DNA of 64,000 nt from Erwinia aphidicola (GCF_014773485.1 NZ_JACXBP010000004.1:434001-498000), one strand, 5' to 3'; shown: positions 19,446 through 28,639, numbered from the stretch's first letter. The notes: generated by a model not told the origin, from the letters alone. A program made the numbers and translations.

Positions 19446-19476
19446 GGGCCGCCCCGCTTTTCCGGTCGGCCCTTTA
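19446..19476 (+). terminator. terminator-like hairpin after recJ
   Basis: GGGCCG pairs with CGGCCC around a T-rich loop (CTTTTCC), with one mismatch and two further GC pairs inside, followed by TTTAT. It lies 15 bases after the recJ stop. Confidence 0.6.
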
Positions 19477-19501
19477 TCTCACCTTTGCTGCAAACAGAAG
19501 C

Positions 19502-19521
19502 GGGTCAGGCATGCCTGACCC
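19502..19521. repeat. GGCATGCC-core palindrome (dispersed family)
   Basis: GGGTCAGGCATGCCTGACCC is a perfect 20-base palindrome, followed by CTAC as in other family members. It lies in the recJ-prfB gap, about 110 bases before the prfB start. Confidence 0.85.
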
Positions 19522-19633
19522 CTACCGCACAAAATGCACAAGGTGTGTTCTGTGCTACAAACCGGGCGCTATTTCAGTTAAACTGCGTGGTTACATTCTC
19601 GTCCATTTCGATCACCTAATAAGATCTCAAAAC

Positions 19634-20732
19634 ATGTTTGAAATTAATCCGGTAAAGAACCGTATTCAGGATCTCACAGAGCGCAGCGCCGTTCTTAGGG
19701 GGTATCTTTGACTATGATGCCAAGAAAGAACGCCTGCAGGAAGTAAACGCTGAACTTGAGCAGCCTGATGTCTGGAATGAACCTGACCGCGCCCAGGCGC
19801 TGGGTAAAGAGCGCTCTGCATTAGAAGCCGTCGTTGAAACGCTGGATCTGATGGAGCAGGGGCTGGAAGATGTCACTGGCCTGCTTGAGCTGGCCGTTGA
19901 AGCCGAAGACGAAGAGACCTTCAATGAAGCAGTGGCTGAACTCGATATTCTGGAGAAGAAACTCGGTGAATTAGAGTTCCGCCGCATGTTCTCCGGCGAG
20001 TATGACAGCGCTGACTGCTACATGGACATTCAGGCCGGTTCCGGCGGCACCGAAGCACAGGACTGGGCCAGCATGCTGCTGCGTATGTATCTGCGCTGGG
20101 CGGAAGCCAAAGGCTATAAAACCGAAATTATTGAAGAGTCAGACGGTGAAGTGGCCGGAACCAAATCCGCCACCATTAAAATCATCGGCGACTACGCGTT
20201 CGGCTGGTTGCGTACTGAAACCGGCGTGCATCGCCTGGTACGTAAAAGTCCGTTCGACTCCGGCGGCCGCCGCCACACTTCGTTCAGTTCGGTGTTTGTC
20301 TATCCGGAAGTGGACGACAATATCGATATCGATATTAACCCGGCCGACCTGCGTATTGACGTTTATCGCGCTTCCGGTGCCGGTGGTCAGCACGTCAACA
20401 AAACCGAGTCGGCGGTGCGTATTACCCACTTACCGACCAACATTGTGGTGCAGTGCCAGAACGACCGTTCTCAGCATAAGAACAAAGATCAGGCCTTCAA
20501 ACAGCTGCGTGCCAAGCTGTATGAATATGAAATGCAGAAGAAAAATGCGGACAAACAGGCGGCGGAAGACAACAAGTCTGACATCGGCTGGGGCAGCCAG
20601 ATCCGCTCTTACGTGCTGGATGACTCCCGCATCAAGGATCTGCGTACCAACGTAGAAACGCGCAATACTCAGGCGGTTCTGGACGGCGATCTGGATCGTT
20701 TTATCGAAGCAAGTTTGAAAGCAGGGTTATAA
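19634..20732 (+). CDS. prfB: peptide chain release factor 2, programmed +1 frameshift
   Basis: RF2 recognises UGA and UAA. The first frame runs 25 codons from 19634 to an in-frame TGA at 19709-19711, inside AGGGGGTATCTTTGAC: an internal Shine-Dalgarno, CUU slippery codon and UGA stop. A +1 shift that skips 19709 continues from 19710 to 20732 and gives 365 residues, the size of E. coli RF2, with the stop again at codon 26. The recognition tripeptide SPF is in [16 protein letters not shown] and the GGQ loop in [16 protein letters not shown]. The residue four before the first Gly of GGQ is Ala, where E. coli K-12 carries the impaired Thr246. The feature joins 19634-19708 with 19710-20732; it lies 9 bp before lysS. 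Confidence 0.97.
19694..19712 (+). promoter_or_regulatory. prfB programmed frameshift site
   Basis: The segment CTTAGGGGGTATCTTTGAC combines an internal Shine-Dalgarno (AGGGGG), the slippery CTT and the TGA stop with a 3' C, the weakest context for UGA. It autoregulates RF2: low RF2 favours the shift. Confidence 0.96.
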
Positions 20733-20741
20733 GGAACTCAC

Positions 20742-22262
20742 ATGTCTGAACAACAACCGCAGGCCGCTGATGCCGCACTTGAGCTTAATAACGAACTGAA
20801 ATCACGTCGCGAAAAGCTGGCCGCACTGCGTGAAACTGGCGTGGCGTTCCCGAACGACTTCCGCCGTGACAGCACCTCTGACGTTCTGGCCGCTAAATAC
20901 GCCGATAAAGAGAATGAAGAGCTGGAGCTGATCGGCGAAGAGTTCAGCGTTGCCGGTCGTATGATGACCCGCCGTATTATGGGTAAAGCCTCTTTCGTCA
21001 CCTTGCAGGACGTGGGCGGGATTATCCAGCTCTATGTTTCCCGCGACGATCTGCCAGAAGGCAAATACAACGAGCAGTTCAAGAAATGGGATCTCGGCGA
21101 TATTCTCGGCGCGCGCGGCAAGTTGTTTAAGACCAAAACCGGCGAGCTGACCCTGCACTGTAGCGAACTGCGCCTGCTGACTAAAGCCCTGCGCCCGCTG
21201 CCGGACAAGTTCCATGGCCTGGCCGATCAGGAAACCCGCTACCGCCAGCGTTACCTGGATCTGATTTCGAACGACGACTCGCGTAAGACGTTCAAAATCC
21301 GCTCACAGATCATGGCCGGTATCCGTAACTTCATGGTTGGCCGTGAGTTTATGGAAGTGGAAACCCCGATGATGCAGGTGATCCCCGGCGGTGCTTCTGC
21401 GCGTCCGTTTATCACCCATCACAACGCGCTGGACATCGATATGTACCTGCGTATTGCGCCAGAGCTGTACCTGAAGCGCCTGGTGGTCGGTGGCTTCGAT
21501 CGCGTGTTCGAAATCAACCGCAACTTCCGTAACGAAGGTATCTCGCCGCGCCATAACCCTGAGTTCACCATGATGGAACTCTATATGGCGTATGCGGATT
21601 ACAAAGATCTGATCGAGCTGACCGAAAGCCTGTTCCGCACTCTGGCGCAGGACGTGCTGGGCACCACCGTGGTGCCTTACGGTGACCAGGAGTTCGACTT
21701 CGGCAAGCCGTTCGACAAGCTGACGATGAAAGAAGCGATTCTGAAGTATCGCCCGGAAACCAACCTGGCCGATCTCGACGATTTCGATAAGTCCGTGGCT
21801 ATCGCCCAGTCAATTGGTATCAAAGTTGAGAAGAGCTGGGGTCTGGGCCGCGTGGTCACTGAGATCTTCGAAGAGACCTCAGAAGCGCACCTGATCCAGC
21901 CAACCTTCATCACTGAATACCCGGCAGAAGTGTCGCCGCTGGCGCGCCGTAACGATCAGAACCCGGACATCACCGACCGCTTCGAGTTCTTTATCGGCGG
22001 CCGCGAAATCGGCAACGGCTTCTCGGAGCTGAACGATGCGGAAGATCAGGCTGACCGTTTCCTGCAGCAGGTTAACGCCAAAGATGCCGGCGATGACGAA
22101 GCGATGTTCTACGACGAAGACTACGTTACCGCGCTGGAACACGGCCTGCCGCCAACCGCCGGTCTCGGCATTGGTATCGACCGTATGGTGATGCTGTTTA
22201 CTAACAGCCACACCATCCGCGACGTGATCCTGTTCCCGGCACTGCGCCCAACCAACAAGTAA
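20742..22262 (+). CDS. lysS: lysyl-tRNA synthetase (class II)
   Basis: LysRS charges tRNA-Lys in the cytoplasm. The 506 residues show an N-terminal OB-fold anticodon-binding domain ([20 protein letters not shown]) and the class II catalytic core. Motif 1 is around [20 protein letters not shown], motif 2 is [23 protein letters not shown], and motif 3 is [16 protein letters not shown]. It is co-oriented with prfB and only 9 bp after it, the conserved prfB-lysS operon. Confidence 0.97.
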   Translation: MSEQQPQAADAALELNNELKSRREKLAALRETGVAFPNDFRRDSTSDVLAAKYADKENEELELIGEEFSVAGRMMTRRIMGKASFVTLQDVGGIIQLYVSRDDLPEGKYNEQFKKWDLGDILGARGKLFKTKTGELTLHCSELRLLTKALRPLPDKFHGLADQETRYRQRYLDLISNDDSRKTFKIRSQIMAGIRNFMVGREFMEVETPMMQVIPGGASARPFITHHNALDIDMYLRIAPELYLKRLVVGGFDRVFEINRNFRNEGISPRHNPEFTMMELYMAYADYKDLIELTESLFRTLAQDVLGTTVVPYGDQEFDFGKPFDKLTMKEAILKYRPETNLADLDDFDKSVAIAQSIGIKVEKSWGLGRVVTEIFEETSEAHLIQPTFITEYPAEVSPLARRNDQNPDITDRFEFFIGGREIGNGFSELNDAEDQADRFLQQVNAKDAGDDEAMFYDEDYVTALEHGLPPTAGLGIGIDRMVMLFTNSHTIRDVILFPALRPTNK

Positions 22263-22281
22263 GCTACGCTTTTTCTATCGG

Positions 22282-22310
22282 ACGGCCCGCAATGCGGGCC
22301 GTTTTTTTTT
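22282..22310 (+). terminator. strong rho-independent terminator after lysS
   Basis: ACGGCCCGC and GCGGGCCGT form a perfect 9-bp stem with loop AAT, followed by eight T residues. Confidence 0.95.
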
Positions 22311-22373
22311 GCATCAATAAGCTAATTAAGGAATAGTAACGGTGCAAAAATATCACTGCACGGAGAGCCACCA

Positions 22374-22877
22374 ATGACCCGACCTGATTTTATCCGCCAC
22401 TGGCAGGAGCTGGAGGGGGAGGATAATGAACACTATCCGGACAGTGACGAGCTGATGTCGATTGGCGCCCCGCTCGGGCGCCTGCTTGGCTTGACGCGTC
22501 TGGGGATCCACCACGAGCGCCTGTTGCCCGGTAGACGTATGTCGTACCCACATGCCGAAAGTGCCGAAGAGGAGTTCGCTTTCGTGCTGGAGGGCGAGCC
22601 GGACGTATGGATTAACGGCGAGCTGCACCGCCTGCAGCCCGGCGATGCAGTGGCGTTTCCGGCAGGCACCGCCATCTGCCACACCTTTATCAACAACAGC
22701 GATCGCGAAGCGCGCTTTATCGTGGTCGGTGAAGCCAATAAACCCGAGAACCGCATTTGGTATCCGAAAAATCCGGTCTACCTCGCCACGCGTGAGGATC
22801 GGTGGGAGAACCCCCCCGCGCAGGAATTTGGCCCCCATGACGGGCTGCCGGATGCAGTGAAAAAGGGATCATCATGA
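22374..22877 (+). CDS. cupin-domain protein
   Basis: This is a single-domain cupin of 167 residues with no assigned reaction. The barrel is seen from [24 protein letters not shown] (cupin motif 1, with His and Glu ligand candidates) to [23 protein letters not shown] (motif 2, with His). The start follows CGGAGAG. Its TGA overlaps the ATG of ygeA, so the two proteins are made together. A role in amino-acid derivative metabolism is inferred only from that pairing. Confidence 0.82.
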   Translation: MTRPDFIRHWQELEGEDNEHYPDSDELMSIGAPLGRLLGLTRLGIHHERLLPGRRMSYPHAESAEEEFAFVLEGEPDVWINGELHRLQPGDAVAFPAGTAICHTFINNSDREARFIVVGEANKPENRIWYPKNPVYLATREDRWENPPAQEFGPHDGLPDAVKKGSS

Positions 22878-23566
22878 AAACGCTGGGACTGATTGGCGGC
22901 ATGAGCTGGGAATCCACCGTGCCCTATTACCGTATGATCAATGAAGGGATCAAGGCGCGTCTCGGCGGCCTGCATTCGGCAAAGATAGTGTTATACAGCG
23001 TTGATTTTCATGATATTGAGGCCTGCCAGGCCAGCGATAACTGGGACAGCGCCGGGCAGATGCTGGCCGATGCTGCCAGCGCGTTACAGCGCGCCGGGGC
23101 TGAGGGCATTGTGCTCTGTACCAACACCATGCACAAAGTGGCGGATGCGATTACCCGGCAGTGCGGGCTGCCATTTCTGCATATCGCCGATGGCACCGCC
23201 GCCGCGATTAAACAGTCTGGGATGTCGCGCGTGGCGCTGCTCGGCACGCGCTACACGATGGAGCAGGATTTCTACCGTGGGCCAATGCGCAGCCTGCACG
23301 GCATTGAAACCCTGGTGCCGCCCGCCGCAGAACGCCAGGAGATTAACCGCATCATTTTTGACGAGCTGTGCCAGGGCACCTTTGCCGCCGAATCAAAAGA
23401 TTATTATCAGCAAGTGATTAGCGGGCTGGTAGAGCAGGGGGCGGAAGGGGTGATCTTTGGCTGTACCGAGATCGGCCTGCTGCTGAGTGCGGCGGACTGT
23501 CCGATCCCGGTGTTCGATACCACCGCCATTCACGCCCGGGCGGCGGTTGAGTTTATGCTCGACTAA
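22874..23566 (+). CDS. ygeA: Asp/Glu racemase-family amino-acid racemase YgeA
   Basis: YgeA is a PLP-independent broad-spectrum amino-acid racemase using two cysteines. The 230 residues start [21 protein letters not shown]. The first catalytic Cys is in [14 protein letters not shown] (about residue 83) and the second in [12 protein letters not shown] (about residue 197). In E. coli ygeA lies next to lysR-lysA; here it is about 2.3 kb from lysR, separated by the lipoprotein protease and MFS genes, and coupled instead to a cupin gene. Confidence 0.9.
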   Translation: MKTLGLIGGMSWESTVPYYRMINEGIKARLGGLHSAKIVLYSVDFHDIEACQASDNWDSAGQMLADAASALQRAGAEGIVLCTNTMHKVADAITRQCGLPFLHIADGTAAAIKQSGMSRVALLGTRYTMEQDFYRGPMRSLHGIETLVPPAAERQEINRIIFDELCQGTFAAESKDYYQQVISGLVEQGAEGVIFGCTEIGLLLSAADCPIPVFDTTAIHARAAVEFMLD

Positions 23567-23575
23567 GGTCGTTAA

Positions 23576-23602
23576 GGGACGACCAAAGCTGCGGTCGCTC
23601 CC
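23576..23602. terminator. hairpin between ygeA and the convergent protease gene
   Basis: GGGACGACC pairs with GGTCGCTCCC (one bulged base) around AAAGCTGC. It lies in the convergent gap and probably serves both genes. There is no strong T-run. Confidence 0.5.
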
Positions 23603-23607
23603 TGCAA

Positions 23608-24231
23608 TTACGATTTCACCGTGTCGTTCAGCCACTCTTTAAAGCGGGCGTAGGGGATATACAGCGATACGTTCTTATACAGCGTTTTGCCGCTTTTTAT
23701 ATCGTTGATACGCCTGCTGTAGCCAACGATCACGCCGCCAATCGAATCATCCGAGGCATTGTACACCGCCCCACCGGACATCCCCTGCACTACGCCCGCA
23801 TCGGAAGCCACCACCACGCAGCTCACCTTGTTCCAGGAATTTTTCAGCCCGGTATTGATCAGATTGGTGCCGCTGGATGCTACCGGCATTGCCGAGATAA
23901 AGCTGTAGCCGTAGAGGTTCACCTTGTCGCCGATCAAGCCGTTACGGAAGTGCGGCGGCTGAAGGTTGCTGTTTTTGTGGTACACCACCGCGAGATCGCA
24001 CTCGGGGTGATACGACTTCACCTTGTACATCGAATATTTTGCCACGTGCGCGGCGGTCAGGCTGTAATCCGGCGTCAGCGGAATGGTGGTGCCTAGCGTG
24101 CCCAGCCCTAATACCGTGGGGATACCGGTCACCGTCATATCGACGCGCTCTTCAGCCTCGCTGCTGTACTGATACTTCCCTACAGAACACCCCGTCAGGC
24201 ACAGGGCTAGCAGGCAAAGTGCAATGCGCAT
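23608..24231 (-). CDS. trypsin-like serine protease lipoprotein
   Basis: The 207-residue product has a lipoprotein signal (MRIALCLLALCLTGC, lipobox LTGC, Cys 15) and so is probably anchored on the periplasmic face of a membrane. A chymotrypsin-like triad is visible: His in DYSLTAAHVAKYS (about residue 58), Asp in HPECDLAVVYH (about residue 79), and Ser in VVQGMSGGAVYNAS (about residue 151). No PDZ domain is present, so it is not DegP/DegS-like. The start has GAGGAG 8 bases upstream. It is a single gene convergent with ygeA; its substrate is unknown. Confidence 0.85.
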   Translation of the reverse strand: MRIALCLLALCLTGCSVGKYQYSSEAEERVDMTVTGIPTVLGLGTLGTTIPLTPDYSLTAAHVAKYSMYKVKSYHPECDLAVVYHKNSNLQPPHFRNGLIGDKVNLYGYSFISAMPVASSGTNLINTGLKNSWNKVSCVVVASDAGVVQGMSGGAVYNASDDSIGGVIVGYSRRINDIKSGKTLYKNVSLYIPYARFKEWLNDTVKS

Positions 24232-24729
24232 CGACTCTCCTCAGCGGTAGGTAGGATCCTGACAGTTATCGTCAAATCCTGATATTTGACTTATCGGCGG
24301 TGCCTGGCAGAACTTTAATGTATCGCCGCGGCGGTAAGGTTTGACTCATTGCGCCCGCAATGCAAGCAGCCTGAATATCCAGAGTGAAAACTAAGAAAAA
24401 GCTCAGCTTAAAATGATTAGAAAAAATGATGTGTCGGTGAGCTACTGGCAAGTATAGCGAAGAAAAAAGACAAAATGAGTGTGGGATCACATTTTATTGG
24501 TTCTGATTTTAACTCAAATCGCCAATTGTTGCTTCTGCGGCAACAGACCCTTGCCGACGCCGGACTGTAAGCCTTTCATCAGCTGTGCTTTAATTAGTTA
24601 ATGTGATCTGGATCAAACTTATTACCCTGATGGCTCATATCGGGGCGGCTGGATTATATTTCTTCATCTGTTCGCTGTTGCTCTCAGCATCCTGAGAGCC
24701 GAATTTCTATTATCCTGGGAGTGTTTCAT
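24232..24729. other. gene-poor 0.5-kb gap upstream of the MFS gene
   Basis: The gap is AT-rich relative to its flanks and holds the divergent promoters of the protease and MFS genes. A CRP-like site, TGTGATCTGGATCAAA (24602-24617), has one perfect TGTGA half and a poorer second half. A short open frame on the minus strand (24272-24490) has no ribosome site or recognisable product and is not called. Nothing else is visible. Confidence 0.4.
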
Positions 24730-25893
24730 ATGCCTGTTTCATTACTGGCGCTGGCGCTGAGTGCTTTTGCCATCGGCACCACCGAATTCGTCATTATGGG
24801 GCTGCTGCCGGAGGTGGCGAACGACCTGCGTGTTTCCATCCCCTCGGCGGGCTGGCTGATCAGTGGCTATGCGCTCGGCGTGGCGATTGGCGCACCGATT
24901 ATGGCGCTGCTGACCGCGAAGCTGCCGCGCAAACGCACGCTGATCCTGCTGATGGCGATCTTTATCGTCGGCAACATTCTCTGTGCGCTGGCTTACACCT
25001 ACAACCTGCTGATGCTGGCGCGTATTGTTACCGCGCTCTGTCACGGTGCGTTCTTCGGGATTGGTGCCGTGGTTGCTGCCAGCCTGGTGGCGCCGGGCAA
25101 GCAGGCATCCGCCGTGGCCCTGATGTTTACCGGCCTAACGCTGGCGAACGTGCTGGGCGTGCCGTTGGGAACCTGGTTCGGCCAGATGTTCGGCTGGCGC
25201 GCCACCTTCTGGGGCGTGGCGATTATCGGCGTGCTGGCGTTTATCGGCCTGATCGTCAGCCTGCCAACCAACCGCGACGAAAAGCCGGTGCATCTGGCTG
25301 CCGAAGTGAGCGCGCTGAATAACGGCAAGCTATGGCTGTCGCTGCTGATGACGGTGTTCTTTGCCGCCGCGATGTTTGCGCTGTTTAGCTACATCGCACC
25401 GCTGCTGCTGCAGGTCACGGGCATTACTGACCGCGGCGTCAGCTGGACGCTGTTCCTGATTGGCGCTGGCCTGACCGTGGGGAATATCCTCGGCGGTAAG
25501 CTGGCCGACTGGAAAGTGTCGTTCAGCCTGATCCTCAGCTTCTCGCTGATTGCCGTGTTCTCGCTGCTGTTTAGCTGGACCAGCCACTCGCTGTGGTTAG
25601 CCGAGATCACCCTGTTCCTGTGGGCGATGGCGACCTTCGCGATGGTGCCGGCGCTGCAAATCAACGTGGTGCGCCACGGGAAAGATGCGCCTAATCTGGT
25701 CTCGACGCTGAATATCTCGGCGTTTAACGTCGGCAATGCGCTCGGCGCCTGGGTTGGCGGCGCGGTGATCGGCGGCGGCTATGGCCTGACGGCGGTGCCG
25801 GTATCGGCCGCCGTGCTGGCGCTGGTGGGCCTGCTGGTGTGTCTTTACACCTTCCGTGGCTCACGCGGTCGTCCGCAGGTTGCCAACGCTTAA
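24730..25893 (+). CDS. MFS transporter, DHA1 family (YdhP/AraJ-like)
   Basis: This is a predicted 12-helix proton-coupled exporter of the inner membrane, 387 residues. The first helix begins LALALSAFAIGTTEFVIMGLLPEVA. The family loop 2-3 motif appears in MALLTAKLPRKRTLILLMAI, and the motif C region in FTGLTLANVLGVPLGTWFG, the antiporter signature. It resembles YdhP-type arabinose/drug exporters, but the substrate is not deducible. The ATG at 24730 has GGGAG 8 bases upstream; a GTG at 24721 is inside that ribosome site. Its stop TAA overlaps the stop of lysR on the other strand. Confidence 0.88.
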   Translation: MPVSLLALALSAFAIGTTEFVIMGLLPEVANDLRVSIPSAGWLISGYALGVAIGAPIMALLTAKLPRKRTLILLMAIFIVGNILCALAYTYNLLMLARIVTALCHGAFFGIGAVVAASLVAPGKQASAVALMFTGLTLANVLGVPLGTWFGQMFGWRATFWGVAIIGVLAFIGLIVSLPTNRDEKPVHLAAEVSALNNGKLWLSLLMTVFFAAAMFALFSYIAPLLLQVTGITDRGVSWTLFLIGAGLTVGNILGGKLADWKVSFSLILSFSLIAVFSLLFSWTSHSLWLAEITLFLWAMATFAMVPALQINVVRHGKDAPNLVSTLNISAFNVGNALGAWVGGAVIGGGYGLTAVPVSAAVLALVGLLVCLYTFRGSRGRPQVANA

Positions 25894-26810
25894 CTCAGCC
25901 GCTGCGCCAGCCGCTCGCTGAACAGGCCGATGTGCTGGTGCAGATGCTGACTGAAAGCATCAACCAGCGCAGAGGCCGGGCGATGGCGCGGCCTGATCAG
26001 ACTGACGGTGAACGGCACCGCAATGCTGAAGCGCCGGATCGTCACTCCGCTGTCGGCGTAATCGAGCGCCGTCAGCGGGTTTACTATCGATACGCCAATC
26101 CCCGCTTTAACCATCGAACAAACGGATGCCGCGCTGTGCGTCTCCATCACCATGCGCCGCTGCACGCCGTGTTCAGCAAAAATCCCATCCAGAATCTGCC
26201 GATAGCTGTCGGTGCGCGACAGGCTGATATAGTTCTGCCCGTTGAAATCCGCCGGAGTTAATACGGCGCGCTGCGCCAGCGGATGATCGGCAGGCAGCAC
26301 GCAGACTTCATCAGCGGTAAACAGCGCGCTGCGCTCGGTGCCTGCCGGCGTATGCGTGGTTTCCGTCAGGCCCAGATCGTAGCGCTGCGCCGACAGCCAC
26401 TCCTCTAACAGCGGTGATTCCTGCGGAATGATATTCAGGCTCAGATCCGGGTAGCGCTGCATAAACGGCTGGCACAGCAGCGGCAGCAGCGACTGCGAAA
26501 ATACCGGCAGGCAGGCCAGCGACAGCTCGCCCTGACGAAACTGACGCAGCCCTTCCGCCGCGCTGACGATGCGGTCCAGCCCGTACCAGGAGCGCTGGAC
26601 CTCCTCGAAGAGATGCAGCCCCTGCGCTGTGGGTTGCAGACGGCCGCGCACCCGCTCAAACAGCTGCAGCCCGGTCAGCTGCTCAAAGCGTGCCAGCTCG
26701 CGGCTGACGGTGGGCTGGGAGGTGTGCAGCAGCGCCGCGGCTTCCGTCAGGTTGCCGGTGGTGATCACCGCGTGAAAAATCTCAATATGACGTAACGAAA
26801 TCCCGGCCAT
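25890..26810 (-). CDS. lysR: LysR, transcriptional activator of lysA
   Basis: This is the founding LysR-type regulator: it activates lysA when diaminopimelate is high and lysine low. The 306 residues have an N-terminal winged helix-turn-helix (ISLRHIEIFHAVITTGNLTEAAALLHTSQPTVSREL) and a C-terminal periplasmic-binding-like effector domain (PQESPLLEEWLSAQRYDLGLTET). MAG at 26810 is chosen over an ATG eight codons upstream because it fits E. coli LysR. It is divergent from lysA with a 120-bp shared control region, and its last codon overlaps the MFS stop. Confidence 0.95.
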   Translation of the reverse strand: MAGISLRHIEIFHAVITTGNLTEAAALLHTSQPTVSRELARFEQLTGLQLFERVRGRLQPTAQGLHLFEEVQRSWYGLDRIVSAAEGLRQFRQGELSLACLPVFSQSLLPLLCQPFMQRYPDLSLNIIPQESPLLEEWLSAQRYDLGLTETTHTPAGTERSALFTADEVCVLPADHPLAQRAVLTPADFNGQNYISLSRTDSYRQILDGIFAEHGVQRRMVMETHSAASVCSMVKAGIGVSIVNPLTALDYADSGVTIRRFSIAVPFTVSLIRPRHRPASALVDAFSQHLHQHIGLFSERLAQRLS

Positions 26811-26837
26811 TATCTGCTCCTCTAACTCACTCAACCT

Positions 26838-26852
26838 ATATCATGGATGAAT
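26838..26852. promoter_or_regulatory. candidate LysR-binding box
   Basis: The near-palindromic ATATCATGGATGAAT contains the T-N11-A spacing of LysR-type boxes and lies between lysR and lysA, about 80 bases before the lysA start. It is assigned from position and dyad only. Confidence 0.4.
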
Positions 26853-26930
26853 AGAGTCAGTTAAAACAGATATTTTTCTCCCGCACCCTGCTGTGGCGTA
26901 ATAGCGACATAACCTTATGGAGAACTGCTT

Positions 26931-28184
26931 ATGCCACGCCTGCTTACCGACACCACCACCGCCCTGAATCAGGACAACCTGCTGCCGCTGGCGCTGCAAT
27001 ACGGCGGCCCGCTCTGGGCGTACGATGCGGCGATTATCAACGACCGCATCAGCCAGCTACAGCAGTTTGACGTGGTACGCTTTGCTCAGAAGGCCTGCTC
27101 CAATATTCACATCCTGCGTCTGATGCGTGCGGCGGGTGTGAAGGTGGATTCCGTCTCGCTGGGTGAGATTGAGCGTGCGCTGGCGGCGGGCTATGTCGCG
27201 GGCGGCGATGAGATTGTGTTTACCGCCGACCTGCTGGATGAACCCACTCTGGCGCGCGTTGCCGAACTGAAAGTGCCGGTGAATGCGGGTTCGGTGGATA
27301 TGCTGCACCAGCTGGGCCAGGTCTCTGCCGGGCATCCGGTGTGGCTGCGCGTCAACCCGGGTTTTGGTCACGGTCACAGTCAGAAAACCAACACCGGTGG
27401 TGAAAACAGCAAGCACGGTATCTGGCACGAGGATATGGCGCTGGCGCTGGAAGCGATTCAGCGCTACCAGCTGAAGCTGGTCGGCCTCCACATGCATATC
27501 GGTTCCGGCGTCGACTACGGCCACCTCGAGCAGGTGTGCGATGCGATGGTTAACCTGGTCGTGAGCTTTGGTCAGGATCTTGAAGCGATCTCTGCCGGGG
27601 GCGGCCTGTCGATCCCGTACCGCTTTGGCGAAGAGACCATTGATACTCATCACTATTACGGCCTGTGGGACGCAGCGCGCCAGCGCGTGGCGCAGCACCT
27701 CGGCCACCCGGTGAAGCTGGAGATTGAACCGGGGCGTTTCCTGGTGGCGGAGTCCGGCGTGCTGCTGAGCCAGGTGCGCGCGGTGAAGAGTATGGGCAGC
27801 CGTCACTTTGTGCTGGTGGATGCCGGCTTCAATGACCTGATGCGTCCTTCCATGTACGGCAGCTACCACCACATTTCCGCGATGGCCGGTGATGGTCGCC
27901 AGCTGGATGAAACCAATACGCTTGCGAGCGTAGTGGCGGGGCCGCTGTGCGAATCCGGTGATGTCTTCACCCAGCTGGAAGGTGGCAAGGTCGAGACCCG
28001 TGCGCTGCCTGCGGTGAAAGTCGGCGACTGGCTGGTGTTCCACGATACCGGTGCCTACGGCGCTTCGATGTCTTCCAACTACAACAGCCGCCCGCTGATC
28101 CCGGAGGTGCTGTTCGAAAACGGCGAACCGCGCCAGATCCGCCGCGCGCAGACCGTCGCCGAACTGCTGGCGCTGGAGCTGTAA
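26931..28184 (+). CDS. lysA: diaminopimelate decarboxylase
   Basis: LysA makes L-lysine from meso-diaminopimelate, the last step of lysine synthesis, as a cytoplasmic PLP enzyme of the alanine-racemase fold. The 417 residues show the PLP lysine K54 in VVRFAQKACSNIHILRL, the glycine-rich phosphate loop SAGGGLSIPYRFG (about residue 222), EPGRFLVAESG, and the second-subunit cysteine region AGPLCESGDVF (about residue 340). TATGGAGAA lies 8 bases before the ATG. It is divergent from its activator lysR. Confidence 0.96.
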   Translation: MPRLLTDTTTALNQDNLLPLALQYGGPLWAYDAAIINDRISQLQQFDVVRFAQKACSNIHILRLMRAAGVKVDSVSLGEIERALAAGYVAGGDEIVFTADLLDEPTLARVAELKVPVNAGSVDMLHQLGQVSAGHPVWLRVNPGFGHGHSQKTNTGGENSKHGIWHEDMALALEAIQRYQLKLVGLHMHIGSGVDYGHLEQVCDAMVNLVVSFGQDLEAISAGGGLSIPYRFGEETIDTHHYYGLWDAARQRVAQHLGHPVKLEIEPGRFLVAESGVLLSQVRAVKSMGSRHFVLVDAGFNDLMRPSMYGSYHHISAMAGDGRQLDETNTLASVVAGPLCESGDVFTQLEGGKVETRALPAVKVGDWLVFHDTGAYGASMSSNYNSRPLIPEVLFENGEPRQIRRAQTVAELLALEL

Positions 28185-28187
28185 CCC

Positions 28188-28242
28188 GGGCAGGGCATGC
28201 CCCGCCCCTACGCAAATCGTAGGGGTCGGGCATGCCCGACCC
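28188..28242. repeat. two GGCATGCC-core palindromes after lysA
   Basis: The first element is at 28188-28211 (GGGCAGGGCATGCC, then CCGCCCCTAC) and the second at 28219-28242 (GTAGGGGTCGGGCATGCC, then CGACCC). They are arranged tail to head, so CCCCTAC of one faces GTAGGGG of the next across 7 bases, the bipartite layout of BIME-type elements. Confidence 0.85.
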
Positions 28243-28318
28243 GTTGAAACATTCCGGACATGCCCGACCCGTTGAAACATTCCGGACATGCCCGATCCGT
28301 TGAATCATCCCGCGAACA
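28235..28318. repeat. 28-bp tandem repeat growing from a palindrome into the IIA stop
   Basis: Two identical 28-bp units (28235-28262 and 28263-28290; CCCGACCCGTTGAAACATTC and so on, ending GGACATG) are followed by a diverged third copy from 28291. The third copy runs over the stop codon of the minus-strand PTS IIA gene. Each unit carries half of the palindrome core. Confidence 0.85.
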
Positions 28319-28616
28319 TCTCTCTCCTCAGCAGCACAATCTCTTCGGCCAGATCGCGGCACAGCATCGCGTTCATCAAGTGATCCTGCGCGTGTACCAG
28401 GATCAGCGTCACCGGTACTTTGCCGCAGCCCTCATCGGCACCAATCAGCTGCGTCTGGATCTTATGTGCAGCGCGTGAAGCCTCAGAGGAGGCCGCCAGC
28501 GCCTCATCTGCCGCCTGCCAGTCGCGCTTGCGGGCATGCTGGATAGCGCTCATGGCGTGGGATCGCGCTTCACCCGCATTAATCAGCAGCTCCATCATCG
28601 TCTGTTCAAAATCCAT
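28305..28616 (-). CDS. PTS lactose/cellobiose-type EIIA component
   Basis: This is the cytoplasmic EIIA of a beta-glucoside PTS: it accepts phosphate from HPr and passes it to EIIB. The 103-residue all-helical protein has the family signature TLILVHAQDHLMNAM with the phosphorylated His at residue 75, and a C-terminal LAEEIVLLRREMF helix. The ATG at 28616 follows GGAGG; that ribosome site abuts operator 1 (28628-28639). The gene is transcribed away from IIC, so the PTS is split across one divergent promoter region. Its 3' end has been merged with a tandem repeat. Confidence 0.93.
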   Translation of the reverse strand: MDFEQTMMELLINAGEARSHAMSAIQHARKRDWQAADEALAASSEASRAAHKIQTQLIGADEGCGKVPVTLILVHAQDHLMNAMLCRDLAEEIVLLRREMFAG

Positions 28617-28627
28617 GACTACCTCCA

Positions 28628-28639
28628 TTGGTATACCAA
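28628..28639. promoter_or_regulatory. operator 1, GntR (UxuR/ExuR-like) site
   Basis: TTGGTATACCAA is a perfect 12-bp palindrome and matches the recognition core known for UxuR/ExuR-type GntR regulators. It lies directly upstream of the IIA ribosome site. Confidence 0.75.

Noticed and set aside
19634-20732. prfB as a frameshifted pseudogene
   Set aside because: The break is the conserved programmed +1 site at codon 26; the joined product has full RF2 length.
24272-24490. 72-codon minus-strand ORF in the gap upstream of the MFS gene
   Set aside because: No ribosome site, no similarity recognised and atypical composition; treated as promoter region.
28235-28318. 28-bp tandem repeats as a mini CRISPR array
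   Set aside because: The units are directly adjacent with no spacers, and no cas gene is present.
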